From assembly GCA_005222965.1 (NCBI GenBank), contig NJBG01000001.1, forward strand, positions 960,167 through 1,000,545: DNA of 40,379 bases, written 5' to 3'. The notes below the pieces were generated by a model, which was given only the letters and a program-made list of their open reading frames with translations, was not told the origin of the DNA and did not search any database. The position numbers and the translations under genes are program-made. Positions 8,738 to 17,605 of the stretch are shown here, piece after piece. The stretch is from Candidatus Woesearchaeota archaeon B3_Woes (GTDB lineage: Archaea > Nanobdellota > Nanobdellia > Woesearchaeales > B3-WOES). The first letter of the stretch is position 1, and every line of letters begins with the position of its first letter.

Positions 8738-9589
8738 ATGCCATCACAAAGACAATTAAGACGAACTTTAGAAGAAGACATAAATGGAATTAGTAATCTC
8801 TCTATTAATATTTCAAGAAACCAGCATAAACATCAAACACAATTTCTCAAAGAAATTGTTAATATCCTCATGGATGCAAATCCTGAATTAGACATAGATA
8901 AAATAAAAAAAAGCGTACACTTCTCAAATCTACATCATTTTAGAAAATACAGAGACAGCGGGCATCCAGCTGTTAGCCATGATTATCATGTTGGTTATAT
9001 TCTAGCATATTGGGGTTTAGGGGATGATGCTGTAATAACAGGACTTAGTCATGACCTTATAGAAGATAGTGAAGAGAAAAACATCCCCTATCATCAAAAC
9101 AAAAAAAGGAGATTAAATATTATAGACCAAATTAATAGAAATTTTGGGAGTAGTGTTCTTCTTGGAGTATTGGCTCTATCAAAACCCCCTGATTCTCGAC
9201 TTATGGATATTACACAAAAAATAGATGAGATAATTGAACAAACTTACGATATAAAAGCCATTCGTGAAGAATTGAATTCATTAAATCAGACATACTCCAA
9301 AATAGAATCAAAAGAAATAGATAGAATATTATATCAACAACTTGAAGAATTTAAAACTATGTACCCAAACATAGATTTTTTTAACCACGCAAGAGTTGCT
9401 GATAATATTGCAAATTTATTAACAAAACAATATATGAGACCAAATAATGGAATGACAGCAGAACAACGTCAACAAAGGTTTTGTGAAACCTCTGAACAAT
9501 ATGTGTTGCCATTAGCAAGAGAGATTGATCAAGAAGGAACAATTGAAATGCGTATTGCACCATATATAAGAGAGCTTATAACAAAGTAA
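8738..9589 (+). CDS. Stand-alone SpoT-like HD-domain hydrolase
   Basis: The 283-aa protein matches the RelA/SpoT hydrolase half in order: FRKYRDSGHPAVSHDYHVGYIL, then GLSHDLIEDSEE (the HD and ED metal/nucleotide motifs) and a late ARVADNIANL that parallels the KLADRLHNM motif. It has no synthetase, TGS or ACT domain, so it resembles small alarmone hydrolases (MESH1-like). The expected activity is removal of pyrophosphate from (p)ppGpp-like nucleotides, but the substrate in an archaeon is uncertain. It has its own promoter (TATA at about 8649-8657) and GGAG about 11 nt before the ATG; the leader can form an AAAGAG/CTCTTT hairpin. Confidence 0.75.
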   Translation: MPSQRQLRRTLEEDINGISNLSINISRNQHKHQTQFLKEIVNILMDANPELDIDKIKKSVHFSNLHHFRKYRDSGHPAVSHDYHVGYILAYWGLGDDAVITGLSHDLIEDSEEKNIPYHQNKKRRLNIIDQINRNFGSSVLLGVLALSKPPDSRLMDITQKIDEIIEQTYDIKAIREELNSLNQTYSKIESKEIDRILYQQLEEFKTMYPNIDFFNHARVADNIANLLTKQYMRPNNGMTAEQRQQRFCETSEQYVLPLAREIDQEGTIEMRIAPYIRELITK

Positions 9590-9630
9590 ATAGAAACCTA
9601 TTTAAACATAAATCCTAATTCTATACTAAG

Positions 9631-11700
9631 GTGACTAAATTCAAAAGAACAATTATAACAAGCGCACTACCTTATGTAAATAATGTACCTCATCTAGGTA
9701 CTACTGTTTGTGTTATTTCTGCAGATGTATTCACCAGATACCTTAAATCAAAAGGAGAAGATGCCATATATGTCTGCGGTACAGATGAACACGGAACAAC
9801 AGCAGAAGTTAAAGCCTTAGAAGAAGGACTAACACCAAGACAACTAGTTGATAAATATTTTAAGATTCATAAAAACATATATGAATGGTTTAACTGTGAT
9901 TTTGATTGTTTTGGAAGAACATCATCAGAAGACAACAAAGAAGTTGCAGTTGATATATTCAAAAAATTAGATAAAAATAATTTTATTATTGAAAATGTAC
10001 TAAAACAACCATTCTGTAAAAAATGCGACAAATTTCTATCAGACAGATATGTAGAAGGAACATGCCCTTTTTGCGATTATGAAGAAGCAAGAGGAGATCA
10101 ATGTGAAAACTGTGGAAAATTATTAAACGCCACAGAACTAAAAAAACCAAAATGCAAGGTATGCAATCAAAAACCAATTATAAAAGATACAAATCATTTG
10201 TTTATTGATCTTCCTAGAATAGAACCAGAACTAAAAAAATGGATTTCTAAAATACAAGACAAATGGTCTGATAATGCAAGAACAATGACAAATGCCTGGT
10301 TAAAAGAAGGCCTAAAAGAGAGATGCATAACTCGAGATTTAAAATGGGGAATTAAAGTTCCTAAAAAAGGCTATGAAAATAAAGTTTTTTACTCTTGGTT
10401 TGACGCACCAATTGGTTATATCGGAATAACAAAAGAAACAAAAAAAGACTGGCATGATTTATGGCATTCTCCTGATAAAACAAAACTAGTCCAGTTCATG
10501 GGCAAAGACAATATACCATTCCATACAATCTTATTTCCTGCCTTTTTGATTGGTGCAAAAGACAACTATACTTTATTGAATGAGATAAATGTTAATGAAT
10601 ATCTTAACTACGAAACAGGAAAATTCTCAAAATCAAGAGGAGAAGGTGTCTTTGGAGATGATGCAATTGAAACAGGAATCTGTGCAGATGCTTTTAGATA
10701 TTATATCCTAATTAACAGACCAGAAACATCTGATACAATATTTACTTGGGAAGATTTCCAAAGCAAAATAAACAATGAACTAGTCGCAAACATAGGAAAT
10801 TTAGTTAACAGAACAATCATTTTCATAAACAAATTTTTTAATGGAAAAGTCCCTAAAGGAAAAATTGACAAAAAGCTTGTCTCAAAACTTGAAAAAGAAT
10901 ATTCTCAAATTGGAAAATCTCTTGATAATATTAAACTAAAAGATGGTCTAAAGCAAATAATGAATGTTTCTAAAGTTGGAAATCAATTTTTCCAGGAAAA
11001 AGAACCATGGAAAACAAAAGATCAAGACGCTTTATTCACTTTAGCAAATGTTGTTAAAGATTTGGCAATCTTAATACAACCATTCCTACCAAAAACATCT
11101 GAATCAATATTTAAACAATTAAATATCAAACCACAAAAATGGAAAGAATTAGGAAAAACAACAATCAAACAAGACCATAAGCTAAATAAAGGAGAGTTAT
11201 TGTTTAAAAAACTTGAAGATAAAGAAGTAAAAGAATTCAAAGAAAGATTCCAAGGAAAAAATTCTGAACTTCCCCTAGATCTTAAAATTGGAAAAGTTTT
11301 AGAAATAGAAGACCATCCAGATGCAGATAAATTATATGTTTTACAAGTAGATTTAGGAAAAGAAAAGCGCCAATTAGTAGCTGGCCTAAAACCATACTAC
11401 AAAAAAGAGGAATTAAAAGGAAGAAATATAGTTGTAGTTACTAATCTAGAACCAGCAAAACTAAGAGGGGTTGAAAGCAAAGGCATGTTATTAGCAGGAG
11501 GAGATGATAATAACAATGTTGTTTTAGTTAATGCTGAAAACTCTTCACCAGGAGACGAAATATCCTCCTGCAAAAAACAAATAAATTTTGACGAATTCTT
11601 AAAAATTAAAATAATTGTAAAAAACAAGAAAATTTTAGCTAATAATCAAGTTCTAAAAGAAATTTCATGTGATATAAAAGATGGTTCTAGGGTACGCTAA
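9631..11700 (+). CDS. metG: Methionyl-tRNA synthetase with C-terminal tRNA-binding domain
   Basis: The 689-aa enzyme charges tRNA-Met. The Rossmann fold carries the HIGH-equivalent HLGT at residues 21-24 and KFSKS at 331-335. The connective peptide has a double zinc knuckle (CKKCDKF...CPFC and CENCGK...CKVC). The anticodon domain follows, and residues from about 540 form an EMAPII/Trbp111-type tRNA-binding OB fold (DLKIGKVLEIEDHPDADKL), fused here rather than on a separate subunit. The start is GTG: a TATA-like TATTTAAACA about 30 nt upstream and no Shine-Dalgarno site suggest a leaderless GTG-initiated message. The 3' end overlaps the convergent M50 protease gene by 14 nt. Confidence 0.96.
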   Translation: MTKFKRTIITSALPYVNNVPHLGTTVCVISADVFTRYLKSKGEDAIYVCGTDEHGTTAEVKALEEGLTPRQLVDKYFKIHKNIYEWFNCDFDCFGRTSSEDNKEVAVDIFKKLDKNNFIIENVLKQPFCKKCDKFLSDRYVEGTCPFCDYEEARGDQCENCGKLLNATELKKPKCKVCNQKPIIKDTNHLFIDLPRIEPELKKWISKIQDKWSDNARTMTNAWLKEGLKERCITRDLKWGIKVPKKGYENKVFYSWFDAPIGYIGITKETKKDWHDLWHSPDKTKLVQFMGKDNIPFHTILFPAFLIGAKDNYTLLNEINVNEYLNYETGKFSKSRGEGVFGDDAIETGICADAFRYYILINRPETSDTIFTWEDFQSKINNELVANIGNLVNRTIIFINKFFNGKVPKGKIDKKLVSKLEKEYSQIGKSLDNIKLKDGLKQIMNVSKVGNQFFQEKEPWKTKDQDALFTLANVVKDLAILIQPFLPKTSESIFKQLNIKPQKWKELGKTTIKQDHKLNKGELLFKKLEDKEVKEFKERFQGKNSELPLDLKIGKVLEIEDHPDADKLYVLQVDLGKEKRQLVAGLKPYYKKEELKGRNIVVVTNLEPAKLRGVESKGMLLAGGDDNNNVVLVNAENSSPGDEISSCKKQINFDEFLKIKIIVKNKKILANNQVLKEISCDIKDGSRVR

Positions 11701-12301
11701 GTGTTCCTTGTAAACCCATCAATACAAAAGATACAAAAATCATCAAACCATAGACAGTTTTATTCCACTTAAGAATCTTCTTACCATCAAACATTGGGAA
11801 AGGCAATAGATTAAATAAAGCCAGCCAGGAATTAACAACAAAACCATAATACGAAATAACACCCACAGCATTTCCAATAGACATAGAATTAATATACAAG
11901 AAGATTATTGCCAGAATGATATTTGTTCCAGGACCCCATGCTGATATTTTTCCATTTCTTTTTATTCCAACTGGTCCGGAAATCATTACAGCACCAGGAG
12001 CAGCAAAAACAAAACCAAAAAAAGACATAAGTAAAGCAAATCCAAGCATTTTATCAAAACTTCTAAACTCAGCAAAGCAGCCATATTTCTGAGCTACTAT
12101 TTTATGTCCTAACTCATGAAATATAAAAGCAGTACCTACTGTCAGTAAAGAGACGACCCACGCCAATAAAAAATCAATACTCAAAGAAAACCCTTGAAAA
12201 ACAATTGCAAAAGCCAGAGATAAAATAATCCATGCTCTACTCAAATCTTTTATTTCTCTCTCAGAAATATTAAAACCAGGTTTTAGTGCTTTTTTTAACA
12301 T
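11687..12301 (-). CDS. M50-family (site-2) membrane metalloprotease
   Basis: The 204-aa membrane protein has HELGH in its second membrane segment (FIFHELGHKIVAQKYG) and the partner aspartate motif NLLPFPMFDGKKIL in a later segment, the two zinc-ligand signatures of site-2 proteases. About five hydrophobic segments are seen and no PDZ or CBS domain, as in compact archaeal S2P homologues. The substrate is unknown; the class cleaves membrane-embedded regulators. It is 9 nt downstream of the DUF655 gene and may belong to the L21e operon transcript. Confidence 0.88.
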   Translation of the reverse strand: MLKKALKPGFNISEREIKDLSRAWIILSLAFAIVFQGFSLSIDFLLAWVVSLLTVGTAFIFHELGHKIVAQKYGCFAEFRSFDKMLGFALLMSFFGFVFAAPGAVMISGPVGIKRNGKISAWGPGTNIILAIIFLYINSMSIGNAVGVISYYGFVVNSWLALFNLLPFPMFDGKKILKWNKTVYGLMIFVSFVLMGLQGTLSVP

Positions 12302-12309
12302 TTTAAGAA

Positions 12310-12882
12310 TTATACTTCTTGATTAGCAACACCAGCAGCAAACAATCTGTGCTTTTCCTGTCCACTAAGCTCAGACACGATCCTCCTGATTATTGCTTTT
12401 TCAGGATCAGGCATTAATTTTACTCTTTTCTTTATATCATCAAAACTTTCAAAAGACTTTTCATCTCTTGCATCTATTATTTCCCACATATGTTTTTTCC
12501 CAACACCAGGCAATAATTCTAATTGATGCATTCTGGTTGTTAATGGCTGAGCCTTGTTAAAAAATTCTATAAATTTCTCAGGATGTTTATGAACAACATT
12601 TTTAATAACGTCTTTTAATACAGATGATCCCGTAGCAGTTAATTTGTCCATATCTAATCTTCCAGTTATATGATGAATCTTGTCTCTTTTACCTTCACCA
12701 ATATAAACCTCTTCATTTGGTTGTAATGTTACTCCTTTTTTTGGAACTAACTCTAACAAAACCAATTGATTTTTACCCAACACCTGTACAATTGCATTCT
12801 TTTTGTACGAAGGAGTTTTGTCAAATGGATAACCATTAGGTAAAAAATCCAGTACAATAGCTACTTCTTCTTTTGGCATCAT
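12310..12882 (-). CDS. DUF655 putative RNA-binding protein
   Basis: The 190-aa protein matches archaeal DUF655: EVAIVLDFLPNGYPFD near the start, an OB-like beta domain (VQVLGKNQLVLLELVPKKG), and a helix-hairpin-helix motif LELLPGVGKKHMWEIIDAR. It is encoded after L21e and RpoF, the conserved archaeal order, where it is followed in many genomes by the KsgA dimethyltransferase; here an M50 protease follows instead. The likely role is in RNA or ribosome-linked nucleic acid binding (inference from the HhH and the context). The ATG at 12882 is preferred over a TTG two codons upstream. Confidence 0.85.
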   Translation of the reverse strand: MMPKEEVAIVLDFLPNGYPFDKTPSYKKNAIVQVLGKNQLVLLELVPKKGVTLQPNEEVYIGEGKRDKIHHITGRLDMDKLTATGSSVLKDVIKNVVHKHPEKFIEFFNKAQPLTTRMHQLELLPGVGKKHMWEIIDARDEKSFESFDDIKKRVKLMPDPEKAIIRRIVSELSGQEKHRLFAAGVANQEV

Positions 12883-12920
12883 TTTCAATACAACCCAATT
12901 CTGGGCGTAACCACCCTCAA

Positions 12921-13268
12921 TTATTCTTGATATTTTTTAACACATTCTGCAATTTTTTTAAAATTCTCATTAGTGACTGTAACAGTATATCCTTGTAAAA
13001 TCCCTTTGACTTCTTCAGCTGATCCAGGAACTAAATCAACTATTTTTATGATATGTTCTTCTTTTAATCTTGGAATTTTGAGCTTTTCTAATTTTTCTTT
13101 TAATTCCTGTTCTTTTTTTGAGCTTAAGATAGTGAATTGATTTAGGTATTCCTCAGTTTTTTCTGCTCTGAAGTTAAGTTTCCCTTCTTTTTTCTTTATC
13201 TTGTTTATTTCTTCTTTTAATTCTGCCATTGAAATTGGCGTATCTTGAATTATTTCTGGTTTTACCAT
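12921..13268 (-). CDS. rpoF: DNA-directed RNA polymerase subunit F (Rpo4)
   Basis: The 115-aa protein is the archaeal homologue of Rpb4: a helical N-terminus, a HRDC-like C-terminal bundle and the diagnostic segment IKIVDLVPGSAEEVKGIL. It forms the RNA polymerase stalk with subunit E'. It sits 9 nt after L21e in the usual archaeal order L21e-RpoF-DUF655 and has a strong Shine-Dalgarno site (AAGGAGGA) just before the ATG. Confidence 0.9.
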   Translation of the reverse strand: MVKPEIIQDTPISMAELKEEINKIKKKEGKLNFRAEKTEEYLNQFTILSSKKEQELKEKLEKLKIPRLKEEHIIKIVDLVPGSAEEVKGILQGYTVTVTNENFKKIAECVKKYQE

Positions 13269-13277
13269 TTTTCCTCC

Positions 13278-13565
13278 TTAGATCTTCTTTAAATGTATTG
13301 GATGAACTATCACAGACTTTTCTTTGTTCTGATCAGTTATTGCAACATAATATGCTCTTCCTTGTTTTGATTTCACAACCCCCATTTTACCATAAAATCT
13401 TAAAGGGAACATTCCTCTCTGATAACTTGAATCTGCTACTAGTTGTACTTTATCTCCTTCCTTAAAACTCTGGAAAAATCCTCTAATATTGATCTTTCCC
13501 CTTTTTCTTATTTTTCCAGTTAATTTTTGTCTTGATTTTCTTCTAGGTCCGCCTTTTCTATTCAT
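13278..13565 (-). CDS. rpl21e: 50S ribosomal protein L21e
   Basis: The 95-aa basic protein has the eL21 pattern: an N-terminal basic block (GGPRRKSRQKL), FKEGDKVQLVADSSYQRGM, the conserved RFYGKMGVVKSKQGRAYYV loop and IVHPIHLKKI at the end. The protein binds 23S rRNA and is found only in archaea and eukaryotes, one of the firm domain markers for this window. It is the first gene of the L21e-RpoF-DUF655 operon; GGGTGGA precedes the ATG. Confidence 0.95.
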   Translation of the reverse strand: MNRKGGPRRKSRQKLTGKIRKRGKINIRGFFQSFKEGDKVQLVADSSYQRGMFPLRFYGKMGVVKSKQGRAYYVAITDQNKEKSVIVHPIHLKKI

Positions 13566-13659
13566 TTAATTCCACCCTCTTATTGTAAATATAACTACTT
13601 CAAACTAATATATGTAAAGAACTATTATAAAAAGCTTTTGGTTAATCAAGAACTATTAA

Positions 13660-15078
13660 CTATTTCTTATACGGATTACTTGTTCTCTTTTTCTGAATAT
13701 ATGCTACTGCTTTCTTACCATCACTTTTCATATGAACAGTATCTCCTGTTTCAACTTGATAAAAGAAATGATTTATATCTCTCATATCTCCCTCGACACC
13801 CATAGCAGGAATACCTAAATCTCTTGCTACAGTCATTGCATGAGAAGTTTGCATTGCGTCATTACAAGTAATAATTGCTTTTTTATTCTTAGTAAGATTT
13901 GCCATACCTGCAAAAGTTTCATCTAATCTGTCACACACAAGGACGTATTCATCAAATAAATCGTTTCCTCTTTTCCATTGATCATTAAAATAATGCATTA
14001 CAGATTCATCTGTCATCATCTCATAACCAAGCGCAGAGCAAAAAGTCTGATAATCTGGATTTTGTGCAAGCTTACTGTTTTGAAGAAAATCATCTGCTCG
14101 TTCATCAATTCTATCTCCAGCTCCAATAATATCAGCGTGTCCTACATGTACTAGTAAGGTTCTTAATCCTGACTTACTTGTTGTAACATATGCGGGCAGA
14201 ACTGTTTCTCCTGCTATTCCATTGCAAATCTCGCTTTCTATATAAGGAACATCATCAGGTATTTGCATATCTAATTGATAAGCATACGGCTTAACTTTTG
14301 GAAGTTGCCTAATTTGAACGAACTTAGGCAACTGCTGAGGAGCCAATAAGAATTCAACCTGAACAACTCCATCAAGACCTAATCCTTCTTTTGCTTTTCT
14401 TGCACAATAAACTGCATGATGAGATTCTCCTTCTGAAAGCCAACCTCTTGGTTTGTCTCCAGGTTTAATCTCCAACTTAAAACCTTTTGGAAGAAATTCA
14501 TCTAAAAAAGCATATTCTGTTTCATTATGTGATGATCTGCCATTAGAATCAATCGCTTCGGTAACTGCTTTGTTCTCTTCAAGTTGAATAACCCCTTTTT
14601 CTAAAGCATTTGTTACTTGTTCTTGAACAATAATTGCCATATCTTCAGTTATATCAACTTCCATTTTCTCTGCATAATTAGCAACTTCTATGAGCCATGC
14701 AGACTCTATAATATCATAAAGAGCGACTGTCAATGATTTATAGTTATTCAAGTCAGGAATAGATCTAAACATTCCGGCAAAACTAGCTTTTACACCATCT
14801 TCTAGAGGAGAAGATGATCTTGCAATAACAGGATTTGTTAACTTGTTATATGCTTGTTCTGCATATTTAAAATCAAAAGTGAGACCTTCATCTGGTTTTC
14901 TCTCTGTACCTACTGGAACTATAAAGAAATTAGGAACTTCAAATAAACCTGTTTGTTGTGCAAACTGATATAATCTAAGTAGATTAAATCCTTTTCCTCC
15001 TACAACATCTCTAGTAAGAGTTTTAGGATCACTTCCAGCCCAAATTAAACCAGTCATAATAAGATTGTTAAATTTCAT
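13660..15078 (-). CDS. PEP synthase/PPDK-like protein lacking the PEP-binding barrel
   Basis: The 472-aa protein starts with the nucleotide-binding (ATP-grasp) half of PEP synthase: DVVGGKGFNLLRL near residue 24, PVIARSSSPLEDGVKASFAGMF, and VQVEFLLAP. The C-terminal segment is the swivelling phosphohistidine domain, with MQTSHAMTVARDLGIPAMG aligning to the catalytic TSHAAIVARELGIP motif; the usual preceding Gly-Gly is replaced by Ala-Met-Gln. The about 350-residue PEP/pyruvate-binding TIM barrel of full enzymes is missing. It therefore cannot be an ordinary PEP synthase; it may phosphorylate another acceptor or partner protein. TATA at 15095-15105 predicts a leaderless start. Confidence 0.8.
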   Translation of the reverse strand: MKFNNLIMTGLIWAGSDPKTLTRDVVGGKGFNLLRLYQFAQQTGLFEVPNFFIVPVGTERKPDEGLTFDFKYAEQAYNKLTNPVIARSSSPLEDGVKASFAGMFRSIPDLNNYKSLTVALYDIIESAWLIEVANYAEKMEVDITEDMAIIVQEQVTNALEKGVIQLEENKAVTEAIDSNGRSSHNETEYAFLDEFLPKGFKLEIKPGDKPRGWLSEGESHHAVYCARKAKEGLGLDGVVQVEFLLAPQQLPKFVQIRQLPKVKPYAYQLDMQIPDDVPYIESEICNGIAGETVLPAYVTTSKSGLRTLLVHVGHADIIGAGDRIDERADDFLQNSKLAQNPDYQTFCSALGYEMMTDESVMHYFNDQWKRGNDLFDEYVLVCDRLDETFAGMANLTKNKKAIITCNDAMQTSHAMTVARDLGIPAMGVEGDMRDINHFFYQVETGDTVHMKSDGKKAVAYIQKKRTSNPYKK

Positions 15079-15238
15079 CTTTTATAAATGTTCCGATTTA
15101 TAACCACTAAATAGTGATTAATTTTACTGAAAAGTCCTCTTAATATGAATATGTGTCTTTTTAAAACGCTTTGTAAGGGTAGATTTTATAGCCCAATAAA
15201 ATAGCAATTTTTATAAATGGTTAAGGTAAATTTTTCTT

Positions 15239-15802
15239 ATGATTAAAGAAATTTCTGATAACATATGGAAATTATCAGTTAACTCAAATATATATCTCTT
15301 AAATTTTGAAGAACCAATTCTAGTAGATGCTGGTGATAGATCGTATCATGATGAAGTTCTAAAAGAAATAAGCAAAATTATTTCTCCAGAAAAAATATCT
15401 AAGGTTTTATTTACCCATCTTCACTATGATCATACTGGAAATATTGATATGTTTCCCAATGCAGAATTCTTTGCACATGAAAAAGAGATAAAATCTTATA
15501 ACAAAGACTCATACAAAACAATACTAAATGATGATTTATTTAACAAATTTAAAATTAAATTGAAACCATTACCAGAGAAGATATTAAATCTTAAAGTTAT
15601 CCATACACCAGGCCATACAAAAGGAAGTGTTTGCTTTTACTTAAAAGAAAAAAACATCATGTTTTCAGGAGATACTTTGTTTCTTAATAATAATCACGGA
15701 AGAACAGATCTGCCAAGCTCTATTCCAGAAAAAATGCAGGAATCACTGGATAAAATTTCTAAATATAAGATTAATATTCTATGCCCTGGTCATGATTATT
15801 AA
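15239..15802 (+). CDS. Metallo-beta-lactamase-fold hydrolase
   Basis: The 187-aa protein has the MBL metal motif THLHYDHTGN (HxHxDH), the third ligand block HTPGHTKGS, the aspartate of FSGDTLF and the final histidine of CPGHDY. It is short, close to glyoxalase II-like hydrolases without the extra helical domain. The substrate is unknown: a thioester or another small hydrolysable ester is usual for this group. A TATA-like TTTATAAATGG at 15210-15221 gives a near-leaderless start. It overlaps the convergent gene at 15799 by 4 nt. Confidence 0.88.
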   Translation: MIKEISDNIWKLSVNSNIYLLNFEEPILVDAGDRSYHDEVLKEISKIISPEKISKVLFTHLHYDHTGNIDMFPNAEFFAHEKEIKSYNKDSYKTILNDDLFNKFKIKLKPLPEKILNLKVIHTPGHTKGSVCFYLKEKNIMFSGDTLFLNNNHGRTDLPSSIPEKMQESLDKISKYKINILCPGHDY

Positions 15803-16158
15803 CAATTCTTATAATAAACAGCTTTGTACGTATTTAATTGGGTAAAGTATGATCTTAAATCCTTTAATGAAGGAAGAAGAGTATTTATTCTCTTTGTAGA
15901 AGAAGCTTTGACATTTAATCTTTCTGTTGGTGAAAAATGATCTCCTGTCACTTCCATCAAAACATCATCTAAATTTTGAGGCAAATCTCCTTGAATTCTT
16001 TTGTTAGTTTCTTCTAATTCATGATGATTAAAAACATGCCATATTGATCTTATGTATAAAAGACAAGCCTGGCTATTAGATGCTAATTTTATTCCAGCTA
16101 ATTCCTTAGATGTCAGATGAAGATGATAATAATTCCTCAATGTATCTTTATAATTCAT
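15799..16158 (-). CDS. Unknown 119-aa protein
   Basis: I do not recognise it. The predicted protein is mostly helical, with many histidines near the start (YYHLHL, WHVFNHHELEE), no membrane segment and no signal peptide. A TATA-like ACTTATAAAC on the minus strand at about 16181-16190 lies about 25 nt before the ATG at 16158, so it appears to be a real, independently transcribed leaderless gene. It is divergent from the lipoprotein gene and converges on the MBL hydrolase. Confidence 0.6.
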   Translation of the reverse strand: MNYKDTLRNYYHLHLTSKELAGIKLASNSQACLLYIRSIWHVFNHHELEETNKRIQGDLPQNLDDVLMEVTGDHFSPTERLNVKASSTKRINTLLPSLKDLRSYFTQLNTYKAVYYKNC

Positions 16159-16237
16159 CTCAAGAAAGGATAACGGTTCGTTTATAAGTCTTTCCTTTAA
16201 GAAACATTTTTATACTTTAAAATTTTAATATATCCTA

Positions 16238-16552
16238 ATGAGAAAAATAATCTTTATCATACTGAGTTTATTCTTAATAAGTGCATGCAGTTCTATTCAG
16301 GAATTAACAACAACACAAATCTCTTCTGTCGCTGAAAAATTTATACAAGATATTGCAGAAGAAAATACAGAAGAAGGAACAGACATAACAACAAAAATAA
16401 CAGATATAAAAAAAGTAAATACACACTGGGAAGTTGATTATCAGATAAATATTAGCAATAGTTTAAATTACGTTTTATTAGAACGTACTTTAAAGTTAAA
16501 TAACAAAGGCCAGATTATAGACGATATTTCTAAATCAAAAACAAAAGAATGA
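16238..16552 (+). CDS. Small predicted lipoprotein
   Basis: The 104-aa protein has a short basic N-terminus, a hydrophobic core and the lipobox ISACSS, so the mature form would start at Cys17 and be anchored on the outer face of the cell membrane. The rest is a compact alpha/beta domain rich in Thr and Lys (DITTKITDIKKV, WEVDYQINI), reminiscent of small PepSY or NTF2-like folds, though I cannot assign it. A TATA-like TTTTTATACTTT at about 16207-16217 lies upstream with no clear Shine-Dalgarno site. Confidence 0.7.
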   Translation: MRKIIFIILSLFLISACSSIQELTTTQISSVAEKFIQDIAEENTEEGTDITTKITDIKKVNTHWEVDYQINISNSLNYVLLERTLKLNNKGQIIDDISKSKTKE

Positions 16553-16605
16553 ACACCACAGACTCTTTGATTGGTTGAGAAGCTGAGAAGTTGCCATGAA
16601 GCGCG

Positions 16606-17535
16606 CTATAAATTATTTTCAAAAATTTTGAGAGTTTTAATCAAAGTAGAAGCGTACTCTTTTGCAATTTCTCTATAACTTTCTCCAGGAAGTTCGTTGT
16701 TATAATATAAAATTATCCCTCTGGGTAAACCTTGCTTAAAATCTGCTTTAAATATTCGAATTTTTTCTTTGTCTATGAACTGACCCATCTGTAAAACAAT
16801 CCAATTTTCAGAACTTCTATCAATTTCGTAATTTGGATATTCTCCGCTTTCTAATTTTGGTCTTCTTTTTATTCTAAAGTATTTTGGTTTTGTGTTTTTG
16901 TCATGTTCGGTAAATAGAATTTTTGATTCATATATTACTCCCGATCTTATTCTCTCTAGCTCTTGCTCCAAAAACTTTGGATAGTCGTCCTCATTTACAT
17001 TATTTGGTATATCAATAGTAGGAAGATAAACTTTAGGGTCATATTCTTTATAAGTATTACTTAAAAGTTCTCCCACTATTTTTTGATCTCTTTCTGATAA
17101 TTTTTCTATAAACTCTTCTAAAGTTCCAGGATAAACCTTTAAAATTTTAGGAAAACCTAAATCTAAAACAAGACCCTCAAAATTAATTTGCGAAACGCAC
17201 TCACAAGAATAAAATAAGTCGGACATGATAATCTCATTTTCTTGGTTAAGCCTAGAATATTTTCTTTTAATTTTATCTATATCTATAAATCGTTCAAAAG
17301 CAAGTCTCCCTAATTTTTTAGTTACCTTTATTTCTAAATAGCCATGGGGACATCTATCTTTATCATTCATTCTATATCCTAAATCAACTTGAACATGTTT
17401 TCTTAAATCTTCTGGAAGGAATTCATTTAGCATAATTCCTCTGCTGCCCTCTCCCGGTCTTGGTTTTTTGAGAAGAATATCTATTATTTTGTCTAAAGGT
17501 TTTTGCCGAATAATTTCCTTTTGTTTTTTGACCAT
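16606..17535 (-). CDS. Unknown 309-aa protein divergent from a TrmB-type regulator
   Basis: I do not recognise a family. The protein is soluble and charged, with a basic N-terminus, possible metal-ligand cysteines and histidine (CPHG near residue 60 and YSCECV near 108) and several short beta segments around FRIKRRPKLE and NWIVLQMG. The C-terminal helix (SYREIAKEYASTLIKTLKIF) is amphipathic. The ATG at 17535 is taken; a GTG at 17544 is an alternative. It shares an A/T-rich promoter with the TrmB-type regulator at 17606, so the regulator may control it. Confidence 0.6.
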   Translation of the reverse strand: MVKKQKEIIRQKPLDKIIDILLKKPRPGEGSRGIMLNEFLPEDLRKHVQVDLGYRMNDKDRCPHGYLEIKVTKKLGRLAFERFIDIDKIKRKYSRLNQENEIIMSDLFYSCECVSQINFEGLVLDLGFPKILKVYPGTLEEFIEKLSERDQKIVGELLSNTYKEYDPKVYLPTIDIPNNVNEDDYPKFLEQELERIRSGVIYESKILFTEHDKNTKPKYFRIKRRPKLESGEYPNYEIDRSSENWIVLQMGQFIDKEKIRIFKADFKQGLPRGIILYYNNELPGESYREIAKEYASTLIKTLKIFENNL

Positions 17536-17583
17536 TTTGACCACTCAACAATAGAAAACCAAAATCTTTATATATTAATTATG

Positions 17584-17603
17584 CACCACTACCAATGGTG
17601 GTG
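17584..17603 (+). promoter_or_regulatory. Inverted repeat overlapping the TrmB-type regulator start region
   Basis: CACCAC and GTGGTG form 6-bp perfect arms around an 8-nt spacer that itself contains ACCAATGGT, directly before the ATG at 17606 and downstream of a TATA-like stretch (17567-17577) that is symmetric enough to serve both directions. It may be an autoregulatory operator. The right arm GGTGGTG can also act as the Shine-Dalgarno site, so the two readings are not exclusive. Confidence 0.45.
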
Positions 17604-17605
17604 AA

